NCBI GenBank assembly: GCA_015655375.1
Contig: JAATFD010000006.1
Location: forward strand, 1-49,845
Source of the DNA: Actinomycetales bacterium
GTDB lineage: Bacteria > Actinomycetota > Actinomycetes > Actinomycetales > Actinomycetaceae
DNA length: 49,845 nt
Direction: 5' to 3'
Part shown: in pieces, positions 16,084-23,511 of the stretch
Position numbering within the stretch: the first letter of the stretch is position 1
Layout of the letters: every line of letters starts with the position of its first letter
Program-made: the position numbers and the translations under genes
Notes under the pieces: generated by a model
Seen by the model: the letters and a program-made list of their open reading frames with translations, nothing else
The model's database searches: none
Told to the model about the DNA's origin: nothing

Positions 16084-18392
16084 GACAGCACTCCGTCCAC
16101 CAGCGTCAGTCGGCGTCTGCACAGCGAATCAAGTCCATCCGTGTCGTGACTGATGACGAGGACGGCGAGGCCTCGGCATCGTCGCGCTTCCAAGGTGTCC
16201 AGGAGCATCCCCCGCGATTCGAGGTCGAGCCCGGCCAGTGGTTCGTCGAGGATCAACACCCGCGGGTCGGAGGCCAAGAGCCCGGCCAACGCGACTCGGC
16301 GCATCTGTCCGCCCGAGAGCTGGTCGATCCCACGAGTGGCCAGCTCAGAAGGCAGCCCGACCTCGTCCATCGCGGAGCGGACCAGTCGGTCGGGGTCTCG
16401 TGTGACGTCGACAGCGGGTCCCGCGGCTGCGGCCGCGAGGATGTCGGCGCGCACTGAGGGCCGCTGCAGCTGGAGGCGGGCGAATTGCATCGAGAGGGCG
16501 ACCTCGCCGACGTGATTCGTCACCGATTCTCCTCCGAGGGTGCACGCCCCCCAGGTCGGGTGGATCAGTCCGGTGAGAATGCGGGCCAGGGTGGTTTTGC
16601 CGGAGCCGTTCTCGCCCGTGATCAGGACCGCGTCGCCGGGGGCCAGAGTGAAGGAGACATCCGTCAGGACGGTTTTCTCCCACGGTGTGCCGACGTCATA
16701 GGCGTGAGCGAGGTCATGGACGACGAGGTCGCTCGGTCGGTGCCATCGGGGAAGGCCGTGGGAGAGCTCGTCGTCCGACCGAGGCGACGCGGAAAGGACG
16801 GCCTGGGCGCGGGCTCCGTCGCTGAGTATGGCGCCGAATCGCGGCATCAGCGCGAGGTCGTTCCCCTTGACCACCGCGGCTGAGGCCGCGTTCGAGGACG
16901 AGCCCGTCTCGCTGGTGCCCGTGCCTGCAGCGTCCGTCCGATCGTCGAGGGCTGAGGTCTCGGTGAGCGCCTCGACTCCGGCGGATGAGTCGCCGTCCGC
17001 CCCGCCCTCGACCAGACGTCCTCCCGCCATCCGCACGACGCGGGTTGCCTGCGCGGCGTCCAGGGGGTCGTGGGTGATGTGGACGACGGTCGTTCCCCGC
17101 TGAGCCAGGGACGCGAGGATCTTGACGAGGTCGATCCGCCCGGCCTGGTCGACCATTGCCGTCGACTCGTCGGAGATCAGCAACCGGGGGCGCCGCGCCA
17201 CTGCTCCCGCCAAGGCAAGTCGCTGCAGTTGGCCTCCGGAGAGGTTCCGTGTCGCCGCGTCCGCCTGACTGGGCAGCCCGACCCGGTCAAGCAGAGCGTC
17301 GAGGTCGACTCTCTCGCGGTCCTGTGGGCCCAAGCCCCACAGGACGTCTTCGGCGACGGTATCGCCCACTGGCTGCAACTCCGAGCGCTGGGCGAGCAAC
17401 GCGACACCTCCCACGCGGCCCAAACCGACAGCTCCCGGGCGCGTGATCGTCCCGGAGCTCGGTAGCGCCCCGGCTAGCAGCAGCGCGAGCGTCGACTTCC
17501 CGGAGCCGTTCGGGCCGGTCACGACGACGAACTCGCCCTCGTCGATCCTCAATGTGATCCCGTCGAGGGCGTCGCTGGTCGCCCCCGGGTAGCGGAAGTG
17601 AACGGTGTCGAACGCGATGGGAAGTGGGGCGAGGGGCGGGGCGACCTCGTCCGCAGGTGTCGGCCGCACGACGTCCTCGAGCGGATCCCAGTCGGAGCCG
17701 AGCTCCAGCCGTGCGAGGACGACCCCGAGCAGCCAATGCGCGAAGACGACCGTGACGACGACTTGGACCAGCGTGATCACGGGGACCCAGATCCACCACT
17801 GATCGAGGGCGACAGTGAGAACACCCGTGACCCAATCAGTGATCGGTCGCAGCAGGTGCCATCGTCCGACGAGCTCCATGTACCCGGTGACGGACACGCG
17901 CAGGGACTCCAGGACCAGGTCGCGATAGGCGGCCAGCACCCACATCACCGCGTCGAGGAGCGCGCCCGTCGCGACGCCGAGAGTGAGGCCCGCGGTGACG
18001 ACGCCGACCTCGTTCGTCCGCCGCCTGAGCAGAGTCCCGACGAGCACGCCGATCACCGCCGCTTTGCCGACTGTGATCCCCGAACTGATTCCACCGAGCA
18101 TCACCGCAGCGAGGATGGAGGCGGCGAGCGCGGTGATGTTTGTCCTCACGCGCATTCGGACGGCGACCATGGCCAGGGGCAGCGTCGTCATTGCAGCTAA
18201 GAGGTTGTTGAGGACCGGGGACACAGCCGTCAGCAGGCCGAGGACGAGGGCGAGTCCGGACAGGGCTCCCGCCGTCGCGATCTCGACAGGGGCCAGGGGT
18301 CCACGACGTTTCGTGTTCTTTGGGGTGGGGGATGAGGTCGGAGCAGAGAAAGGGGCGCCCGAGAGCCCCGAGGCGCGGGCGCGTGATGTCAT
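16080..18392 (-). CDS. Fused ECF transporter: membrane domain plus two ABC ATPases
   Basis: 770 residues that join three parts usually made separately. Residues about 38-230 hold some six hydrophobic helices (a probable S-component-like or DUF2232-like domain). The first ATPase (about 258-480) has Walker A GPNGSGKST, signature LSGGQLQRL and a Walker B-like ISDEST, where Ser replaces the usual Pro after DE. An Ala/Ser/Thr-rich linker (about 485-530) follows. The second ATPase (about 550-765) has GENGSGKTT, LSGGQMRRV and LILDEPLAGLD. EcfT follows with a 4-bp overlap. The start is the ATG at 18392; the open frame beyond it is antisense to the divergent ATPase gene. Substrate is not predictable from sequence alone. 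Confidence 0.88.
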   Translation of the reverse strand: MTSRARASGLSGAPFSAPTSSPTPKNTKRRGPLAPVEIATAGALSGLALVLGLLTAVSPVLNNLLAAMTTLPLAMVAVRMRVRTNITALAASILAAVMLGGISSGITVGKAAVIGVLVGTLLRRRTNEVGVVTAGLTLGVATGALLDAVMWVLAAYRDLVLESLRVSVTGYMELVGRWHLLRPITDWVTGVLTVALDQWWIWVPVITLVQVVVTVVFAHWLLGVVLARLELGSDWDPLEDVVRPTPADEVAPPLAPLPIAFDTVHFRYPGATSDALDGITLRIDEGEFVVVTGPNGSGKSTLALLLAGALPSSGTITRPGAVGLGRVGGVALLAQRSELQPVGDTVAEDVLWGLGPQDRERVDLDALLDRVGLPSQADAATRNLSGGQLQRLALAGAVARRPRLLISDESTAMVDQAGRIDLVKILASLAQRGTTVVHITHDPLDAAQATRVVRMAGGRLVEGGADGDSSAGVEALTETSALDDRTDAAGTGTSETGSSSNAASAAVVKGNDLALMPRFGAILSDGARAQAVLSASPRSDDELSHGLPRWHRPSDLVVHDLAHAYDVGTPWEKTVLTDVSFTLAPGDAVLITGENGSGKTTLARILTGLIHPTWGACTLGGESVTNHVGEVALSMQFARLQLQRPSVRADILAAAAAGPAVDVTRDPDRLVRSAMDEVGLPSELATRGIDQLSGGQMRRVALAGLLASDPRVLILDEPLAGLDLESRGMLLDTLEARRCRGLAVLVISHDTDGLDSLCRRRLTLVDGVLS

Positions 18393-18471
18393 GGTCCCAG
18401 TCTGCCGTGTGCTGCGAACCCGGCAAGTCGGCGCCGGGCCCGTCCGGGATATTCGCAGCTGATCGAGAGCC

Positions 18472-18534
18472 GGAATCCAGTTCCTTGAGGGCTTCCCCCG
18501 GGGAAGTCCAGGGTGGATTCCAGGGGGTTCCCCC
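18472..18534. promoter_or_regulatory. Nested palindromes between divergent transporter genes
   Basis: In the 198-bp gap between the ECF fusion and the ABC exporter, GGAATCCA (18472-18479) and its inverse TGGATTCC (18514-18521) flank a perfect palindrome CTTCCCCCGGGGAAG (18492-18506). A second palindrome GGGGGTTCCCCC lies at 18523-18534. This density of symmetry is typical of an operator that serves one or both divergent promoters. No regulator gene is adjacent. Confidence 0.45.
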
Positions 18535-18590
18535 ATGGTTGGCACCACTCCGACATGCGACGATCGGGTCGTTACGAGCAAAGGAGAACC

Positions 18591-19370
18591 ATGCCCCCCA
18601 CGACCATCCCCCAGGTCCCACCCTCGGCCATCCCCGCCGAGGCCAATCCGGGAATCCACGAGACGATTGTCAGCCTTCGGGGTGTCTCCAAGGTATACGG
18701 CAGCGGCGACACGCAGGTCGTCGCCCTGGATTCTGTCGACGTCGATTTCGCCCGAGGCCGCTTCACGGCGATCATGGGTCCCTCCGGATCTGGCAAGTCG
18801 ACGATGCTGCACGTCTTGGCGGGCCTCGACACTGCGACCGGTGGGTCGATTCTCATCGAGGGCGACGACATCACGGGATTGTTGGACAACGATCTGACGC
18901 GCGTGCGCCGCGACCGGATCGGCTTCGTCTTCCAGAGCTTCAACCTCGTGCCGACGCTGGACGCCAAGGCGAACGTCCTCCTGCCGATGAAGCTCGCGGG
19001 ACGCGCCCCCGACCGCGCGTGGTTCGATCAAGTCGTCGAGGCCCTCGGGCTGAGCGGGCGGCTGACCCACCGTCCCTCCGAACTCTCCGGAGGCCAGCAG
19101 CAGCGCGTCGCCGTCGCCCGTGCCCTCGTCATGCGCCCGGCGGTCATCGTCGCGGACGAGCCGACGGGCAACCTCGACTCCCATTCGTCGGGTGAGGTCC
19201 TGTCCCTCCTGCGTTCCGCGGTCGACCAGCTCGGCCAGACGGTCATCATGGTCACCCACGACCAGATCTCCGCGGCGACCGCCGATCGCGTTCTCGTCGT
19301 GCGTGACGGCCGCATCGTCGCCGATCTCGATCACCCCGATGTCGACTCACTCGCGGCGGTCTCCCGATGA
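18591..19370 (+). CDS. ABC transporter ATP-binding protein (MacB/LolD type)
   Basis: 259-residue ATPase that powers a MacB/LolCDE-like exporter. Walker A GPSGSGKST is at 63-71, then the Q-loop FVFQSFNLVPTLDAKANV typical of the MacB/LolD/FtsE group, signature LSGGQQQR, Walker B IVADEPTGNLDS and switch VTHD. The ATG at 18591 has AAGGAG shortly upstream; it is favoured over an earlier in-frame ATG at 18513 that would translate the palindrome region. It overlaps the permease gene by 4 bp (ATGA), so the two form one operon. Confidence 0.95.
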   Translation: MPPTTIPQVPPSAIPAEANPGIHETIVSLRGVSKVYGSGDTQVVALDSVDVDFARGRFTAIMGPSGSGKSTMLHVLAGLDTATGGSILIEGDDITGLLDNDLTRVRRDRIGFVFQSFNLVPTLDAKANVLLPMKLAGRAPDRAWFDQVVEALGLSGRLTHRPSELSGGQQQRVAVARALVMRPAVIVADEPTGNLDSHSSGEVLSLLRSAVDQLGQTVIMVTHDQISAATADRVLVVRDGRIVADLDHPDVDSLAAVSR

Positions 19371-21877
19371 ACGAACTTCTGCGCGCCAACGTTCGTCAGC
19401 ATGCGCGCCGCTATGTCGCCACGGGGTTGGCGGTCGCGATCTCGATGGCGTTCGTCGTCATCTGTCTGGTGTTCTCCTCTGGCCTGTCGAACTCGTTGAC
19501 GCAGGCTGTGCGCGACGAGTACTCGGGCGCAGCGGTCATCGTCGACATGGACCCGGACTCGTCATCGACGCAGTCGGCCGATGCGATCACTCGGATCCAA
19601 ACCACCATTGGCGGAATCGACGGCGTTCACGCCGTTAGCCCGCGGTCGTACATCTTCACGGAGATCGCGAATGGCGACAAACGCGTGCAACGCAATGTCT
19701 CGGTGGTGGCTCCCGAGCCACTGGGCAACCCGAAGCTCGCCGAGGGATCGGACCCGTCATCTGCCACCGAGGTCGCCCTTGACCGGAACTCGGCCAACGA
19801 GTTGGGCGTGGGCATCGGGGACACCGTTCAGCTGAAGTCTGCCATCGGGTCGGGAACGCACCATGACTTCACGGTCTCCGGAATCGTGGAGTTCTCATCA
19901 CTTCAGAGCCTGAACAATCCGACGATCGTCGTGACGCGACAGGGGGGTGAGTTGCTCACCGACGGAGCAGATTCGGTCTACGCGCTGATGGTGGCGACAT
20001 CGTCGGCGCAGGTCAGCGGCGCCGATCAGGATGCGCTTGCCCAGAGGATCGAACAGGTGCTGCCCGCCGATTCCGGGCTCAGGGTTCGATCTGCTCACAC
20101 GGCGATCGCCGACGACCTCGAACAGATGAAGCTCGGACAGGGGACCATGTTGGCCGTCCTGCTGATCTTCCCGGTCATCGCCCTGGCCGTGGCCGCGATT
20201 GTCGTCTCGACGACCTTCCAGATCGTCCTGCAGCAACGTCAGCGAGAACTGGCCCTGCTGCGCGCGATGGGGGCTCGCGCCGGTCAGGTCCGCAGCCTGA
20301 TCATGCGCGAGACCATCGTGGTCGGAGCGGTGTCCTCCTTGGTCGGAGTCGTGGCTGGGGTCCTGCTAGGCGCAGGGGGGTTGGTCCTCATCGACTTCCA
20401 ATCGACCTATCTCAGCGCGCTGACCGCCGTGAATCCTTGGGAGATGGTCGGCGTCTGGGCGTTGGGCACGCTCCTGACTTTCCTGGTCGGCATGCGGCCC
20501 GCCTTGGGGGTTGCCCGAATCTCCCCGATCGAGGCGTTGACGTCGGCGGACGAGGGCGGACATGACGCGAAGCGGACTCATCGGGTCAGGCTCGCCTTCG
20601 GGGCGGTCCTCACCGTGATCGGTGCGGTCGGAATGCTCCTCGGCCTGCGCATGGCGAACGACACCGTGGGCTTCATGGTTGCGTTCTTCTCGGGAGTCGT
20701 CGCCCTGTTCGGAGCGCTCTTCGTGTCCTCGGTCCTGCTGCCCCGAGTGACTTTCGCCCTCGGCCTGCCCTTCCGTGGGGTCGTGGCGCGCATGGCAAGG
20801 GCGAACACAGTCCGCAATCCGGAACGTACTGCGGCAACGGGCACGGCCATTGTCATCGGCGTCACGCTCATCACGATGATGTCGGTCGGCGCCGGGTCCC
20901 TGCGGGCCACCCTTGTGGGTGAGGTCGACTCTCAGCGCCCCTATGACCTGCAGGTGTCCTCCTCGACGGGAGCGATCAGTGACGTCCTCGTCCAACGGAT
21001 CAACGACGTCTCGGGCGTGGCCGCGACGGAGGACCTGCGCACCGGGATCGGGTCGGCGTCCGTCAATGATCAGCCAGTCGTCGGGGCGTCAGGGGAGGGG
21101 ACCGTTCAGATCAGCGGGCAGCCGGACCTCAATGCAGTCGCCCATTCGGCCGTGACCCCCGTCGGCGATGGAGAAGCCTGGGTCTCGGATCAGATCGCCA
21201 CCGCCGGAGACACTGTCCGGTTGTGCGCGAGCGACGGGGGGACCTGCGTGGAGCTGAGCGCGACACCTGAGCAGGGCCAGGCCAAGGACGCTGTCACCGT
21301 CTCGGCGTCGACCCTCCAGAAGCTGGCGCCGGATGCCGGGATCTCCGAAGTCGTCCTCAAGCTCGACGACGGGGCGAACGTCGACACGGTCATCTCCGAC
21401 CTGTCCTCGCTGGACCCTGATCTCACGGTCGGCGGCGCCGCCCAGGAACGCGCGATGTACACGCAGATGATCAACATGGTCCTGGCGGTCATCGTCGGGC
21501 TGCTCGGGGTCTCCGTCCTCGTCGCCCTGGTCGGGGTGACGAACACGCTGTCCCTGTCGGTTCACGAGCGGACCCGGGAGAACGGTCTGCTGCGCGCGCT
21601 GGGTCTGACCCGGGGTCAGATGAAACGGATGCTCGCGGCGGAAGCGTTACTGACGGCGGTGTCGGGAGCCGTGGTCGGCATCGTCCTCGGGATCATTCTG
21701 GGATGGATCGGCACCTTGGCGATTCCGATGGACGTGAGCCATACGATCATCGTCATCCCGTGGTGGCAGATTGGAGGTGTCCTCGTGGTCGCGGTGCTGT
21801 GCGCGGTCGTCGCGTCGTGGTGGCCGGGGCGTCGTGCGGCGCGGACCTCGCCGGTGGAGGCGCTGGCCTCCGAGTGA
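19367..21877 (+). CDS. ABC transporter permease with two FtsX domains
   Basis: 836-residue permease, partner of the preceding ATPase. An N-terminal helix (about 18-40) leads to a large extracytoplasmic domain. A first FtsX block (about 260-390) contains three helices and the cytoplasmic ERELALLRAMGA-type loop (QRELALLRAMGARAGQ). A further pair of helices (about 410-470) follows, then a second outer domain, and a second FtsX block (about 700-825) with RTRENGLLRALGLTRGQ. This duplicated layout is typical of Gram-positive exporters for lipoproteins, antimicrobial peptides or lipids. No two-component system is adjacent, so a peptide-resistance role is only a possibility. Confidence 0.93.
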   Translation: MNELLRANVRQHARRYVATGLAVAISMAFVVICLVFSSGLSNSLTQAVRDEYSGAAVIVDMDPDSSSTQSADAITRIQTTIGGIDGVHAVSPRSYIFTEIANGDKRVQRNVSVVAPEPLGNPKLAEGSDPSSATEVALDRNSANELGVGIGDTVQLKSAIGSGTHHDFTVSGIVEFSSLQSLNNPTIVVTRQGGELLTDGADSVYALMVATSSAQVSGADQDALAQRIEQVLPADSGLRVRSAHTAIADDLEQMKLGQGTMLAVLLIFPVIALAVAAIVVSTTFQIVLQQRQRELALLRAMGARAGQVRSLIMRETIVVGAVSSLVGVVAGVLLGAGGLVLIDFQSTYLSALTAVNPWEMVGVWALGTLLTFLVGMRPALGVARISPIEALTSADEGGHDAKRTHRVRLAFGAVLTVIGAVGMLLGLRMANDTVGFMVAFFSGVVALFGALFVSSVLLPRVTFALGLPFRGVVARMARANTVRNPERTAATGTAIVIGVTLITMMSVGAGSLRATLVGEVDSQRPYDLQVSSSTGAISDVLVQRINDVSGVAATEDLRTGIGSASVNDQPVVGASGEGTVQISGQPDLNAVAHSAVTPVGDGEAWVSDQIATAGDTVRLCASDGGTCVELSATPEQGQAKDAVTVSASTLQKLAPDAGISEVVLKLDDGANVDTVISDLSSLDPDLTVGGAAQERAMYTQMINMVLAVIVGLLGVSVLVALVGVTNTLSLSVHERTRENGLLRALGLTRGQMKRMLAAEALLTAVSGAVVGIVLGIILGWIGTLAIPMDVSHTIIVIPWWQIGGVLVVAVLCAVVASWWPGRRAARTSPVEALASE

Positions 21878-21992
21878 GGCGGTTGGCGGTCGGACAGCAG
21901 CCGGGATCGAGACTCGGTCCGCGAGATCGTGCCGCCACGTGGGGGGTCATCTTGTCCCTCGACGCTTCAACACTGACCGTCCCGAAGCCCGC

Positions 21993-22895
21993 TCAGAACC
22001 CGAGGAATTCCTTCCACTTCGGCAGCTCGCGTGCGACCTGGGCCTCGCCGGCCTCGTAGGTTTCCGCCAGCCGATCGACGCGGCGCTCGGTGTTTGCGAT
22101 GTGCAGGTTGTCGGGGAAGAACAGCATCGCATGACCCTGGCTCTCGAGCTCGAAGAGCTTCTTGCGCCCGGCGTTGTACCGCCTCCAGCGGTTGATGATT
22201 CCGTCGGCGACGGCGGGGTAGTCGCGGAATCTCCGGCGGAAGAATGCCGGCGAAGGGAGATGCTGGGGTTCCTTCACGTACTCGCGTGGGCGGGTCATGA
22301 TGACGAGAAACTTCTGGTAGCCGTCCTTCAGCGCGATGTCGAGGGGAATACCGCCGTTCGGGCCGAGGGCTCCGTCGTAATAGGTCTCGCCGTCGATCTC
22401 GGAAGGCGGCATGATGATCGGCAGCGAGGATGAGGCGCGCACCTGGATCAGAAGGTCCTCCAGGCGGGTGATGTCGTCCTTGGTGAACCATCTCTCCTGG
22501 CCGCGACTCGCGTTGAACGCACCGACGCGGATCTGGATCGGGTTGGCCATGAAGGTCTGCCAGTCGAAGGGAAGGACGTCACCGGGCAGGCTGGCGTCCT
22601 GGTAGATGAACTTCGAGTTGAAGTAGCCGTCACCACGGAAGAAGGACTTCATCCCGCCGAAGCGGGGGTCGGTGGCGATGTCGACGAAGGACTTGCGGGC
22701 CCGGGCGATGTCGCGTGAGGCATAGTTGCATAGGTTCGAGGACCCGGCCGAGACGCCGGCGACGTAGTCGACAAAGATTTCCGATTCGAGCAGCGCCACG
22801 ACCGCGGGGGCCGTATAGGCGTCGCGCATGCCTCCGCCCTCGAAGATCAGTGCCGTGTCGTGGACGTTGGTCGTCAGTTCTTCCGTGGTGGTCAT
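21993..22895 (-). CDS. Patatin-like phospholipase family protein (YjjU-like)
   Basis: 300-residue predicted serine acyl hydrolase. The oxyanion loop is EGGGMR at about 19-24, the nucleophile elbow GVSAGS gives Ser49, and Asp174 in YYDGALG completes the Ser-Asp dyad of patatins. The C-terminal 80 or so residues, with FFRRRFRDYP and a long Arg-rich helix, match the extension of the bacterial YjjU group. I place the start at the ATG at 22895, preceded by GGAAGGGAA; upstream extension lacks family similarity. It converges on the ABC permease. No signal peptide is seen, so it should act in the cytoplasm. Confidence 0.9.
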   Translation of the reverse strand: MTTTEELTTNVHDTALIFEGGGMRDAYTAPAVVALLESEIFVDYVAGVSAGSSNLCNYASRDIARARKSFVDIATDPRFGGMKSFFRGDGYFNSKFIYQDASLPGDVLPFDWQTFMANPIQIRVGAFNASRGQERWFTKDDITRLEDLLIQVRASSSLPIIMPPSEIDGETYYDGALGPNGGIPLDIALKDGYQKFLVIMTRPREYVKEPQHLPSPAFFRRRFRDYPAVADGIINRWRRYNAGRKKLFELESQGHAMLFFPDNLHIANTERRVDRLAETYEAGEAQVARELPKWKEFLGF

Positions 22896-23048
22896 TCCGG
22901 TGGCCGTTCCCTTCCGCGCCCATTCACGAGGGCGCGTGCCTCTGGGATCGGCCCGGGAGGGGTGGATCCGCACCTTGAAGCCTATAACCGCAGGGGCGTT
23001 GTCCACAGGCCGCGGGCGGTCGGGCCGATCGCCGATGTCGAGGGCGTG

Positions 23049-23198
23049 ATGGCCGAGATCGAGAAGGGTCAGCAGCTGGCGGGGCATTTCCCGACAGCTG
23101 CTGACCTGGAGCGTGGGAGGCGGGTCTTTCTGAGCGAGATCAGTGAGGCGGAGGCAATCACTGAAATCGACAGGAAGTATCACCGCCCGAGTCGGTGA
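23049..23198 (+). CDS. VbhA-like antitoxin of a Fic system (possibly trimmed at its N-terminus)
   Basis: 49 residues resembling the C-terminal two-thirds of VbhA-family antitoxins, which block AMP transfer by Fic toxins. The helical stretch AADLERGRRVFLSEISEAE followed by AITEI matches the family pattern of an Arg-rich helix, then (G/S)EIS, then EAI. The inhibitory (S/T)xxxE(G/N) helix of VbhA should lie ahead of it and is not clear here, so the start may be further upstream or that part may be lost; GTG at 23046 is the only other nearby start. Its stop overlaps the start of the next frame by 4 bp (GTGA), the usual antitoxin-toxin arrangement. Confidence 0.6.
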   Translation: MAEIEKGQQLAGHFPTAADLERGRRVFLSEISEAEAITEIDRKYHRPSR

Positions 23199-23395
23199 CC
23201 GGGGACGACAAGTACACCTATCCCGATTCCGGGGGTGTGCTCATCAACCAGTTGGGCATTGAGGACGCCGGAGAGCTCGATCGTGAGCTCAACTCCTATG
23301 TGACGGTTCGATGGTGGGCTCTCAAGCGTGAGCCAATCCCCGAGCGAGCCATTGGCCCACTATCTCGAGGCCCGGTTGTCCTGAGGGGTGAGTGA
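23195..23395 (+). pseudogene. Truncated Fic-family toxin (N-terminus only)
   Basis: A GTG start gives 66 residues. The first 53 or so match the N-terminus of Fic/Doc-type proteins paired with VbhA antitoxins (KYTYPDSGGVLINQLGI, then a helix, then ALKREPIPE). A Fic protein should run on through a WAG(E/Q) segment to the catalytic HPFxxGNGR motif at a total of about 200 residues. Neither motif is present in any frame downstream, and the next gene begins within 120 bp. It is therefore a 3'-deleted remnant and cannot be an active AMP transferase. Confidence 0.65.
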
Positions 23396-23499
23396 GGTCG
23401 GCGGTCGTGCCGGACGCCTCGATGACGAGGGCGTTGGCTTCACAGCAGTGTGTCGGTGTCCCGTGTGTTCCCCAGTGCTCCACCGCTCTGGCCCCCTAT

Positions 23500-23505
23500 T
23501 ACTCT
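23500..23505 (+). promoter_or_regulatory. -10 box of a probable leaderless oligopeptidase transcript
   Basis: TACTCT (TANNNT pattern) ends exactly 6 bp before the ATG at 23512, so transcription would begin at or next to the start codon. There is no ribosome-binding site in the gap. The same geometry occurs before the genes at 27538 and 45704. Confidence 0.5.
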
Positions 23506-23511
23506 GGCACC

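Noticed and set aside
18393-19334. A long reverse-strand open frame that would extend the ECF fusion by 314 residues
   Set aside because: It is exactly antisense to the clear ABC ATPase gene, has no family similarity and reflects the third-position GC bias.
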